A stretch of DNA of 64,000 nucleotides. Source: Manduca sexta (Eukaryota > Arthropoda > Insecta > Lepidoptera > Sphingidae). Both the position numbers and the translations under genes were made by a program. Location: positions 620,001 through 684,000 of the forward strand of contig NC_051129.1 of NCBI RefSeq assembly GCF_014839805.1, read 5' to 3'. Shown piece by piece: positions 24,790 through 38,900 of this stretch. Numbering within the stretch: position 1 is the stretch's first letter; each line of letters begins with the position of its first letter. The notes below the pieces were generated by a model. It ran no database searches. It was not told where the DNA came from and worked only from the letters and a program-made list of their open reading frames with translations.

Positions 24790-27230
24790 TATTGAAAAAC
24801 TGGTTGAAACTCGCTTTTAAGCTATAATGGAAAGATGTTGCCCAGAAAACCCAGGAAGAGTATCAGTTGCAACAAAATTATCACAGCTCCAACTACGTGA
24901 GTTATTGATCCTTGTATAGAGGTCGTTTTCAATATGCGTTCCTCATCTAAGGAGAATTTTTATCCAAAATTTTCTAAACGTATAAGATCGACTCTGAAAC
25001 CGAATTTAAATATGCTATTTCGTCTCAAGATGGATTGAAATAAAACGGAGTCGTCAAAAATTTATTTCCCTCGTAACGTTTCGTTTTGTGCAATCAGAGG
25101 TCACTCATAAAATGAAAATGGTTATTGTAGTAGAATAAATTAATTTTTGTATTGGCGCAACAAATTGTTTAAAATAATTCAGACCAATCAGAACAGTATA
25201 AGTTCATTTAAATTATACTTAATTTTTCAAGTCGCTGCTCGTGTACTGTTTGAACTTCTAGCCTCATTACGTAAACTCAAAACGGCGGCAAGTAATTATA
25301 TCAAAATCAAAAAACATATTTGTAGAACTAGTTGAATGTTTTATTGCTTCCATGATATTATGATGGCGACGCGTATACATATGAGATTTTATTAGGTCAA
25401 TTGAGAGGTCCTGGTTCGATACTCAGGTTAGACAAATATGTGTGGATTTTGCTACTAATATGTATTAACCAAGATTGGAGCCTCCACAAAACGTATGTAG
25501 ATATTAAGCAGGGGTAAGTTGTAAAAACTAAAACAAATACCCTTGGCGAAAAGTGGTGAAGCCTTTGTTATTCATGCATGATTTTTGGCACATTATTAAC
25601 AAAGGGGAAAGACGAATATTTGGTTTCATTTGTTAACGCAATATCAAAATGATATAAATATGTTTTAAAAAACCATATGTAGAATTACCCACATAATTTC
25701 AGGGTTGAAGGACCACACTTTTACAAAAATGTTGAAGAAATCATTAGTTAGTTTTGTTAGCTAGTTTTTACAACCTCTTCTGAGTGATTCACTCTTATGA
25801 AAATATGCATTTGAATATCTCACATAGCATATAGCCTCATTAGGGACCAAAACCAGGTCTATTCGTTCCAGTGATAAATAAATCAGCAAAAGACCATAGA
25901 CAACAAAATGTTACATAATCAAATCAATATATAACAGGTTTCTTATGTATATATAAATTGAGCATTGTACATCCTACACAATTGATAACCATATAAGAAA
26001 CAGACTGTGCGTGTGGATGGACACAACAATGAAACCATACAACCCCTAGTTAATCCTCAGTCAGTACCTAGTTCAGTCTCTTCAGAGAACAGAATATATA
26101 CATATTGGATCTACTGAGGGCAAATTACTTTTATTATTCTTATTTTACGTATGAACCATAGCTTTAGTAAAATACTTTTTTATATGTAGTGATTCCCTAA
26201 ATATATTAAACACCTTTCATGCTATTGCTGAAACAAGCAAAACTTGATATAAAATAAAAATGAATGCTCAAATACAAATCCATATCTACAAATAAAAATG
26301 TAGTAGAAAAATGAAAATCATCAGACGTTTTAATAAGATCAAACATAAGCCAATATGTGACCATAATCATTTCAGTATTACAAATCAACACAATAATGTT
26401 CAATAGTTTATTACTGAATATTTTTAATATGTTATGAATATTATAAATATAAAAGTTTATGATATGTATGGATATTTATATGTTTGTTAAACATGAAACA
26501 ACTGAATGGATTTGGATAAATTTTGGCACATGCATAAACTAAGTCCTGGATTAACCCATAGACTACTTTGTAACATAGTATTTTGCCCCACATGAAATAA
26601 AAGAAAATTTAAAACAGAAATTTGATATTGATAGCACTGGCGTGATAAAGTGTTTTAGTGACTTTTGAAGCGGGAAAGGCTTTTCACATGAATGAAGCTG
26701 CAAATAGTTGCTCATATCTAAAAATAAATGATTAATTTTGGCAATGTGTATTACAATACGGTAACAGTTCTTTTAATGGGGCAATAGTACAGGGCAAAAG
26801 TTATATACAATACATATTCTTATGCAAAAAATCAATAACATAAATCATTTCTTAACTTCATATTAAAATATGCAATCCTTAAATTTGTACCTTTAGGTAC
26901 CTATTGTGTAAGATAGGATGCAATCATTTAGTAAAGTATAAACAATATTGTTTTACTATACAAACACTGGCTTCAGGCAATAGTACTAAATTGAGAATTA
27001 TTAGAGCAAATGCAGCTAATAACAACCTCAAATAGAGTCCAATTAGTATGTTTTCTATACCTAACCTGCAAATTGTTATTGAGATATTTTTTACATGTCT
27101 AAGTAAGTCATTTTACCAGCAATTATCAAAACAATAACTGTAATTTTCATTTATTAAATCACACAAGTAAATTCAATGACATCACAATTAAAATTGAACT
27201 TGAATAAATTTTCCCATGTGTCATGAACAT
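24790..27230. other. AT-rich stretch, probable intron of the ZNRF-like gene
   Basis: I looked for a RING exon on the minus strand here and could not identify one. No other gene is visible. Confidence 0.4.
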
Positions 27231-27301
27231 CTGTCATTGTTTACATTTAAAAATACCCAAATATTTTTGGCAGACAAGAGTATTATGAAAACAGAACTCA
27301 C

Positions 27302-27668
27302 CGTTTATGGACCAGATGTGTGAGGGCAGGGAGTGTGCCGCGTACACCCTGCCGAGCGCCAGCGACGGCCCCGGGACCGGCCCGGTCTCTTCGTTGGAGC
27401 TGGAGTCTGTGTCGGGACTCGCCGCCGCCGATGCCTCGTAGCTCTGCGAGTTCGGAGGGATGGCTATGGCCTCATGCGAAGCGTGCAGGTCCGGCACCGA
27501 CGACAAAGACCTCGCTCGCTGTCTGTCGTTCGATATCTGTATGCCTGGTATCGCACGCAGGAGGCTAAACCCGGCGCCGCCGGACACCACGTCCGAGCTG
27601 GAGCTCGTCGAGAATGTCCTCGCGCGAGGACTCTGGCCCCCGTTCGCGGTGCTCGCCTTTGCGCCCAT
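27302..27668 (-). CDS. ZNRF2: first coding exon of a ZNRF1/2-like E3 ubiquitin ligase
   Basis: The frame starts MGAKASTANGG at 27668, a glycine-2 N-terminus typical of N-myristoylated proteins and of ZNRF1/ZNRF2 (known family: membrane-anchored RING ligases of endosomes and lysosomes). An in-frame ATG six codons upstream at 27686 is possible, but MGAK is the better match. The exon is a Ser/Ala/Pro-rich linker with a RARSLSS motif and ends SLPSHIWSING, resembling the SLPAH segment just before the zinc-finger-RING part of human ZNRF2. The donor is AACG|GTGAGT, phase 1. The exons for the zinc finger and RING were not found at lower coordinates, so the functional half is inferred, and the assignment rests on short N-terminal motifs. 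Confidence 0.55.
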
Positions 27669-27689
27669 AGCGACTCCGTTACGCAAAAC

Positions 27690-28655
27690 TCGAAGTTGTC
27701 ATACACAGGATTTGTTGATCACGAGCACACGCGCGATACGACCAACGCACCGGCCGAACACATCGTACGGAACGCGGAAACAAACACGGTAGCCGAGATA
27801 ACAAACACTTACAAAAGACAAACAACAGAAATGTCGCGGAATTGTAAACAGCCTTTGCATGTGCCCTCCTGCAAAATTTTGACAGAATACTTTTTCAATA
27901 TATATTTTTAATGATTTTGCATGGTTGAGAGTATGAGACTTTTGAGATCACTAAATAATCACTTGGTTTTCAAGCGCTATTTCCGAGCTATTACAATCAA
28001 TTTACTTTTATTTATTTATTTATTAGCACTGCCACATTGTACATATTTTTAATAACATATTTTTAATACTTTGTATCATTGAATCGTGCAGAATTATTTT
28101 ATCCTACTAATGTTATATTTTATAAATTGTAATGGCTAACAGTAAAATAAAAGTGGTTACTATTTTAGTGTTCGCTTCTTCTTTACTTACTTTCATTTAA
28201 CTTCTTTGTGATAAATAAAGCTAATCTCTAAATTTATCTTTATGCTTAGAATTTTGAGAGTGGAGATTTAAAGTAAGTAAGTAAGTAAGCAGTAAAGTAG
28301 GTAATGAACAAAAGTAAGTCTTTCAGAAATAATTGCCTGGCGCCGATCTCGGGACATAAACGTTTAAAGAGAAATAATTATTCATGGGTTAAGTAATCGC
28401 TGTTTAAATCTTTTTTAATAAAATATTTACAAAATAATAATATTTCAAGAGAGATGACGCTACGTACGGTAATATTATGTACTACATTGTATTTTTGAGT
28501 ATCTACTTTGTTTCAAGCAACGTCATCTGTCAAGTGTCATTGTCAAATTTGTCATACAGGTGTTTTATGAGGTGTTTGCTGTGTTGTGAATCAAATTCGA
28601 TAAAATATTTATAAAATAATTACTTTTATATCCAATTATTCCTTAATACCTAAGT
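27690..28655. promoter_or_regulatory. intergenic region between divergent ZNRF-like and TVP23 genes
   Basis: The two start codons face away from each other across about 990 bp, so promoters for both probably lie here. No clear TATA box is visible. A (TAAG)n tract sits at about 28273-28290. Confidence 0.4.
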
Positions 28656-28659
28656 CATC

Positions 28660-31555
<2,896 letters not shown>

Positions 31556-31652
31556 TATTCCTGTGTAACTTCTTACAAATTTGACTTTATTTGTCAAATT
31601 TTGGTAGAGTTTCTTTTACCAACAAAGTTTGACATTAGGTAATCGACCAGGT

Positions 31653-31658
31653 AATAAA
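31653..31658 (+). terminator. candidate polyadenylation signal of TVP23
   Basis: AATAAA occurs 98 bases after the TAA stop codon. Another copy near 32308 is an alternative. Confidence 0.45.
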
Positions 31659-31659
31659 A

Positions 31660-33560
31660 CCACGGCTCAGTAATTACATTAATCTTTAGGGTGTCCCTAT
31701 CAAAATTGAGTGAATCTGAGTCACTCAGCTCAGTGGAGCAAAAATGTGTTTCTTGTGAAATTATAACTGCACTACTGTTAAAAGAGGTAAATCTCTGGAA
31801 CTTGTGTACTTGTCCTAAAATTCTTTCACTTATAAAAAGCTACACTACTTTAAGTAATGTAGGCTACATTCAATTTCGATGTGGTTACTTACTTCTATTC
31901 CGGGAAAAGTCACGCGGATAGAAATCCGAATGAAAACTGGATGTTTAATATTTTTTCTAGCTCCTCTATATTTACTACAGCAGTGTAATTACTTTGCCGT
32001 CACATAACATACCTTATTAGTAATGTAAATAAAATATAATAGATTATTTATGTGTGCTGTAATTGACATTCCTAAATTCGTGTGTGATTCCATTAAAAGT
32101 TTTTCGCAGCTTATAAAGAGTCTAGTTTTAGAAATGTCTTTGTGAAATAAATCGATATCTTGGGTATTACACGTAACGTGTTTCCGCGCTCGACTCCATG
32201 GTATATTCGAGACTAAAGTAAATTTCATCACACGAAACTTATAATAAACTAAACACTTAAAAGTTCTATAGACATATTATGTAAGCTGTCCATTGTATGT
32301 CTTACGAATAAATTATTTTAAATAAACATATAAATTGTATAAAATTATCACAGAAAAGTAGTTATTACGAAAATAAAGAAGTATGTCTAAAAATGATTTT
32401 AATAAAATGAATACAGGTCGAAATGGGAAAGGTAGAGATGTGAAACTATTTTTTTTCTGAGGAGCAAAGCGGAGATAAGGATAGTTTTTTTATTTGTAGC
32501 TGGTGGAAGGATTATAGTATCGACCCGGAAATCTATCAACGTATATAAGATGTAAAACCCGCCAGAGTGGCCCACGTTAATGTGTCGCGTTCCGAGATCA
32601 ATCTGTGTATATCCGGCTGGCAAAATTGTGTTGTCTGGCGAGGGATCAGATACGATAGGATCACTTTAGCATGGTTGCCTAAAAAAAGGTTGATCTATCC
32701 TATACGTAGCATCTCTTGCGTCTGCGCTCCGCTTCAGGAAACGACCCGCATGCTAATCGACGTTTCTTCGTATTATTTGTGTATATGTTAAAATAAATGT
32801 AAATTATCTTAATTGTCTTTTATTTAAGGGTTTGCTTTTTGGTGTTTTCTGTATCTTATAAAAGGTTTTCAACAATATCATTTACGCAACATATAAAAAT
32901 ATTTAAACAGTCGAAACATAGTCCCGAATTCTGAATCCATATTATCTATCCAATACATAGACTTTTAACAAATATTTCTATCACACACTACCTACTTAAC
33001 TTGTACCACAAGCAAACATGAAGTTTCGTAGTTTGGTAAATAACTGTCCCAAGAAATTATACAGTTTTTTTGCAGAAATGATTTCGTATCCCCATGTCCA
33101 CTGAATTTTCAATTCTTAGAACCGAAGCTGTCTAGTGCGTATTGTTTCAACACAATATAGACAGCATAGTGAATTACTTGTTTAGCAACTTTGTCTACGC
33201 TCTTATCTAAGATTAAAATTTTAAAGACGGTTAAATTCTTTAAGAGTATTCGCTTTATCTGGCAAATACCTCAGACACTGATAATAACATTACCGAATAT
33301 AATTAAGCATTACCTACATGTTGCACTTCAGATGTTGTCTGCAGAATTGATTCTATATAGAACATTACCTACTACTTAAGTTAGTACTTACTTACAAGGC
33401 ATCGCTGCTCCATAAGCTCCTATACAACTTTACGGGTGGTTTTACGTAGCTGGCTATCGAGCATTTACTTTTTTTATTATTCTATGTTTTTAGGGACAAT
33501 TTATTATCATTAGAAAAGATATTTTTCGTACAATTTATTACATTACGTTTATTTATTTTA
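31660..33560. other. intergenic stretch with one dispersed repeat
   Basis: No gene is seen apart from the downstream tRNA. A family A repeat lies at 32554-32688. Confidence 0.45.
32554..32688 (+). repeat. family A SINE-like repeat, copy 3
   Basis: The blocks AAACCCGCCAGAGTGGCCCA, CGCGTTCCGAGATCA and TGTGTATATCCGGCTGGC match the other copies in order, and the copy ends near an A run. The 3' third is diverged. Confidence 0.55.
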
Positions 33561-33582
33561 AAAATAAAAGAAGCAAAAGATA

Positions 33583-33676
33583 TGCTCCAGGTGAGGCTCG
33601 AACTCACAACCCCGGCATTACTCACACGTACACTGTCTTATAAGTACCGTGCGCTAACCAATTGCGCCACTGGAGC
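33583..33676 (-). tRNA. tRNA-Ile(UAU) with a 20-nt intron
   Basis: On the minus strand the acceptor stem GCTCCAG pairs with CTGGAGC and is followed by discriminator A. The D-arm is GCGC-loop-GCGC with GGTTA in the loop, the anticodon stem CGGTA pairs with TGCCG, and the T-arm is GTGAG-TTCGAGC-CTCAC. The anticodon loop reads CT-TAT-A, and a 20-nt intron (AGACAGTG...GAGTA) sits one base 3' of the anticodon, the standard position. Mature length is 74 before CCA. The internal A and B boxes serve as the RNA polymerase III promoter. tRNA-Ile(UAU) genes of animals typically carry an intron. There is no sign of decay. Confidence 0.95.
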
Positions 33677-33679
33677 TGT

Positions 33680-34084
33680 GAATGGTGATGCGAAAATACA
33701 ATAGCTGTTCTATTGTGCTGTAAAAATCAAATAACATACTTTTTTTTTATAAGAATACATCAAGGGCCACATCACTCAGGTTTCGAATACATTGTTATTT
33801 AATTTTAAATTTTAGTATACTAATGTGTGTGTAATTTAAATATATTTTTCGTCAATTTGTTCAAACGACATAGTGATTAGTGATAATATGATATACAATT
33901 TGACAGCCGTAGTAATAGAACAGCACAGAAAATACGTAAACAAAATGGAAACGTCACCTTACTTTGTTGTGATTAATTGAATTGGATATTTCTCATAACA
34001 ATCGCCTTTTAGATCTAATCAAAACCCATTAATGTTCGGTGTGTGTTGTGCTAAGTGCGATTTCGTGTCTAATGCGTCGTCAAC
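33680..34084 (+). promoter_or_regulatory. TMF1 upstream region
   Basis: The stretch between the tRNA gene and the TMF1 start codon must hold its promoter and 5' untranslated region. I see no TATA box or strong initiator. The ATG at 34085 is preceded by GTCAAC, an acceptable insect start context. Confidence 0.4.
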
Positions 34085-35947
34085 ATGAATTGGTTCGATA
34101 CTTCGGGTCTGACGAGTCTCGCTAAGACTGCTTTGAAAGAAGCACAGAAAACTATCGACAAAGCGCTGGATATCCAGGACGAGAGCGGCGACGAGGAGGA
34201 GGAGGTCGTTCCAGCACAAAGTGAGCCGAAAAAGGCTGTGACGACCGCTAACACTCCTCAGAAAGACAGTGATTTCTTTGCATCCTGGGGCCTGACGGTC
34301 AGCGCTGAAAGTAAAGACGGAGCTGTCAAGGAGCAGCCCGTGGTCACCGAAAGCCCTTCCAAATCTAATTCGCAAAGTCTGTGGGGCTCATTCGCCGGCT
34401 CCTTCTTCGAACAATCGCGACAGGATGACGCTATAGTACGACCTCCGAAAGCTAAGTCTATGAATGTAATTTCTGACGCTAAATACGGCAGTCAGGATGA
34501 TTTGTTCTCAAAGAGTCAATTGGTTATGTCAGACACAGATGCTGGCGAGTTCAAAGTTAAAAAAGATGACCCAAAAGTTGATGAAAGGAGAGGGTCATCT
34601 CGATCCAATGTTCTGTCTCTGATGTCGAGTAGAAATAGTTCAGATTCTGTAGAAGTATTATCACATAGCCTTAAAACAACACCAGATTCTGAAGCGTCTG
34701 TGCATTCCCTGTCAAGTAGTAGCACTGGGCAAAAAGCAAATTCAGAATCGGTGGAAATATTACCTGACAGTTTGATTAGCCCAAGTTCAATAGAATGTCT
34801 TGGTTTTGACAGTTATTGCAGTGACAAGAACAGCAGTGTGTCATCTAATATGTCTCCTGATGTGAGTGATAAAAAATCTACTCCAATAGGAGACAGAACT
34901 GAGAAAGCTGAGACCGGTGACAGTGTCAGCCTGGTTGCTGATGATGATGAAGATACAATATCATACAATTCAATCTCGGAATGTACAGCACCCACAGTTT
35001 TGGACACAGATGATAAACCTATCAGTCCGTTTTTGAAGAAAGAACATAAGAAAATTACAGAGAAAGAATACTTAAATTTAGAACAGACAGTGCTACAGCA
35101 GAAGATGCATATCAGTGAGAACTCTTCAAATGATGGCTCCTGGTCTGATCGCACACTTAATGCCGACAATGACAGCATTAATCTTGAAAATGTAGAAGAG
35201 CAGAAAAAAGAAGAGCATGAAGATGTCCTAATAGAGAAATTAAGTGACTCATCCTCTTTTTACAATGTTAATGTGTCAGCAGACATGACCAGGTCTGAGA
35301 GCTTCATTAATGTTGAGAAGCAGCAGTGTAGTGCATCACACAGCAGTGGCTCATCACAGAAAGACAGCAGCATCAAAGAAAGGACATCACCAAACAGTTC
35401 TGACAGCAAAAGTGATTTAATCAAAGTTGGTTCAGACCGCACTTCAGGCCATACTTCTGGAGATGAGCTTGAAACTGCTACATCTTCAGACATAGAGATA
35501 ATACCAAGTCCAAATGGTGATAATGGATTCAGGAACAGTCCAGCTAAATATGCATTTAAACAAGGCAAGTTCGATGGAACTACATCTCCTAACCTTGTCG
35601 ATTTAGTTTTAGGGAAATCTTTAGCAACCAAAATAAGGGGACATAACCGAGAGCTGTCTGAAGCATCTGTGCAAAGCAATACTAGTGATGAGAGCCAGGG
35701 TTCTGAAAATGACAGGCTATTGAGGAGACTATGTGAAATGGCAGAGGTTCTAGAGGCCAGGGAGAACAGACTCTTGGAGGTCAACAGGAGTAATGCGGAG
35801 CTAGTTGAATGCAATGTCAATTTAAAGAACCAAGTGGAGACATTGATGGCCAAGCATGAGGGAGGGGATATCAACACTATTACGGAGGATTACACTCAAC
35901 GGATGTCGGCACTTGAGAAGAAGTTCCAGCAGGCAATTAGAGATAAG
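34085..35947 (+). CDS. TMF1: TMF1 exon 1, N-terminal 621 codons
   Basis: This single large exon holds the conserved N-terminus, the long Ser/Asp/Glu-rich region and the first coiled-coil segment (NDRLLRRLCEMAEVLEAREN). It ends GATAAG|GTAATT in phase 0. The open frame runs six codons past the donor before a stop, which is intronic read-through. Confidence 0.93.
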
Positions 35948-38900
35948 GTAATTAATTTGTTTTAATTTTGTGTGCAATTGTTACTTCCATCATGTAGTGA
36001 AAATATACATGCATATCAAGAGGTTTTGAATTTGAATTCTTACTTGGGGAACACTTTGTGTGGATTTTCTAATGCAATTTGCACTTATTCCTGAATGGGT
36101 TTCAAGTAGGGGCCCAGTTACAAAAACTAAGAATATTTCTTTGCAATATGCCTAAAAATATATGTTGCCCTAACCCTTAAGGTCAAATAGCAGTGGAATA
36201 AAGGCTTATGGAAGTAGAAGAATTTTGTGGTACAGTTCAATCATTTTTTTCAGTGGTACCAAATTAAGATATTTAATTGTTTATGTAAATATTTGACTGA
36301 TCATTTACAATGTTTATTCATATGAAATTATTTTGTGTATTACAGTGATATTATGCACAATACAAAAAAATGCTAGAGATCCACATAAGTGTGTCATAAT
36401 TTATTGCTTGTGTGCCCGGAGTAGCGTTAAGTACTTAAGCTCGCATTTTCTCGACTTAAGTTTCTTTGTACAATTGAATTGTGGATTTTGTTGCCTTGAC
36501 TTACATTTCCTTTCACACAATAGAACACATTGGAGTAGGTCATATAGAACATATAAATAAAATGTATACTAAATTTACACAGACTTTTTTTATATTGATA
36601 CAGCAGTAACTTCTCTGCTGTTAAATCCAGATAGGTTCAAGAAAAATGCAGTCCAAAGGCATTCTATTTAATATTGTAGGATATAAGTATGCAAATACAA
36701 ATGAAAAGACTTATTCAAAAGAAATATATTTAATGACAATATTATAGAAGAATGGACAATTGATGACAAAAAATAGAGGGTATAGAGGGTCATCGCATAG
36801 GTAGCTAGTGAAAGGCTGGTAGGTTAGCTAGGTTAGGGCTTTTATTGTCCTCACCGGTGAGGATCGCGACGCGTTTCTCCCTTATTGCTTATTTAAAAAT
36901 ACATATATACATCATTTTATTTCTTCTTCCCTGCCAGCCCGATCTGGCTTCTTTGTTTACTAAGTATATTTTTCATTTATTTTATTTTAAATATAAATTG
37001 TCTTTGTTTATATAAGCTAATTTAATTAAGTAATAATTAAATATTCTCATGTACATTGACTTATCATAAGTGCAACTATGTTCGCCTATGTGATGAACAA
37101 TTTTTTTTTTTATTTGGGTTGTTTGTCTTATACTTTTTACACATAGTAATTCTATTTGGAATATCATTCTATTTCAACATGTTCAAAACATTTTTTAAAT
37201 CTATAACACCTGCAATCAAAGGTTCACAATTTTTATTCAAATAACTAAAGAAGTTTGTCAAAAATTCGCCAATAAAAATTATCCTTACAGGATCAATTAA
37301 GAAAACAGCTAGACAATTTGAAATCGGAGTCATCGGTGCGCAAGAACTCCTCGGAACTGGAGAGCGCGCTCAAGGAGAAAGATGAGGTGATAGCTCAACT
37401 CCAGGAGGAGGGTGAGAAGCTGGCGAAGCAGCAGCTGCAGCACTCCAACATCATCAAGAAGCTGCGAGCCAAAGAGAAAGATAATGAACAGGTTATCAAG
37501 GGTTTGAGGTAAGTAGAAGTGTTTTAATTGTACTACATACTATTTTTTTCTTGCTAATGAAATAAATATTACTACATAAGTAAGACAGTGGGAATGCAGT
37601 GAGTTACGAGTCAACTGCGATATCATTTTCAAAACCTAATCTTTGGTTAACTCACTCACTTTTGACATAAAAACATTACGCCAATTTGTTTTCCTATGCA
37701 TACAGAAACCAAGGTCTGCAGCAATTATATAGTATATCCATATTAACCTATTTGTTTCAGAGATAAAATAGCGGAACAGACAGCAGAACTGGACAGGCTA
37801 AAGAGGTCCATGGCTGCCAAGGAGGAATTGGAAGTGAACCAGATAGAGGCAGTGTACCGACTCACCACGGCCAACAAGAAATTAGAGACAGATCTGGCTG
37901 AGGTAGTGTAATTAGATGAGAGTACATTTTATTCGTTGGTAATAAACTATCTGTAGACAATTTATACATGTTGTCTGCATGCAAGAAACCTCCATGATTT
38001 ATGTTGTAAGTTTACAGTATTCAAAGTTATTACCGAGCATTGGGACAATTTCTAAAGATGATGAGTACAGTTATATACAATACTTAGTAATCCAAAATTT
38101 TGGTGTTACTTTAGTCAGATTTAGATATATTTTATATCCGTCCGGATAGCGATTACCATACCATCAAGGTCCATATACCATCAAGTCATATTGGCTCACG
38201 TAAGTGCGTTGCGTTCCGGGATTAGCTTGTGTATATCTGGTGCCAACAGACCAGCATAATTGTGTCGACTGCCGGCGGGGTAATCATCTCTCGTCAATCG
38301 ACATTTTATTAGACCCCATTCCGGATACCATCAGGTGCACAGAAGTCACATTGTCATGCATGTAAAAAAATACAATTACGGTGAGTCATTTACTGCTGCC
38401 GTCATTCCGTTGTCTTAAAATGTACTATACTAAAATATAGTAATTAGTAACGATTGTTTTGTCAAGCGTAATTTTAGAACGCGTTGTGCAAACGATCCTG
38501 ACGTTGTTTTATGTCCGTTATCAAACAGGCGCGCGCCGCTTATCGCTGGTCTAACAAGCGGAATGTCATAATACATGCGGAAACAATACAATTATGCTTT
38601 ATAATTTATTCGAAGTAATTACTGTGTAAATTATTTTACTGGTAAAATGCGTTTCAGCTCTCGATTAATTTACTACTTGATTACTTCTTTACGATCAACT
38701 ATTCTTTTTATCAAATTAAATTGCAGACTAAAAGCGCCTTAGACGACACGAACCAGCGCCTGGAGAGCTCCCGCACGTCGCTCGAGGCGGCTCGCAAGGA
38801 GCTCAACGAACTACAACGCAACAGCGCCGAGCTGCAGCGGCGCAGGAACGTACAGCCGCGGTTGGAGGAGGAGAAGCGGCTCCTGGACGAAGAGTGCGCC

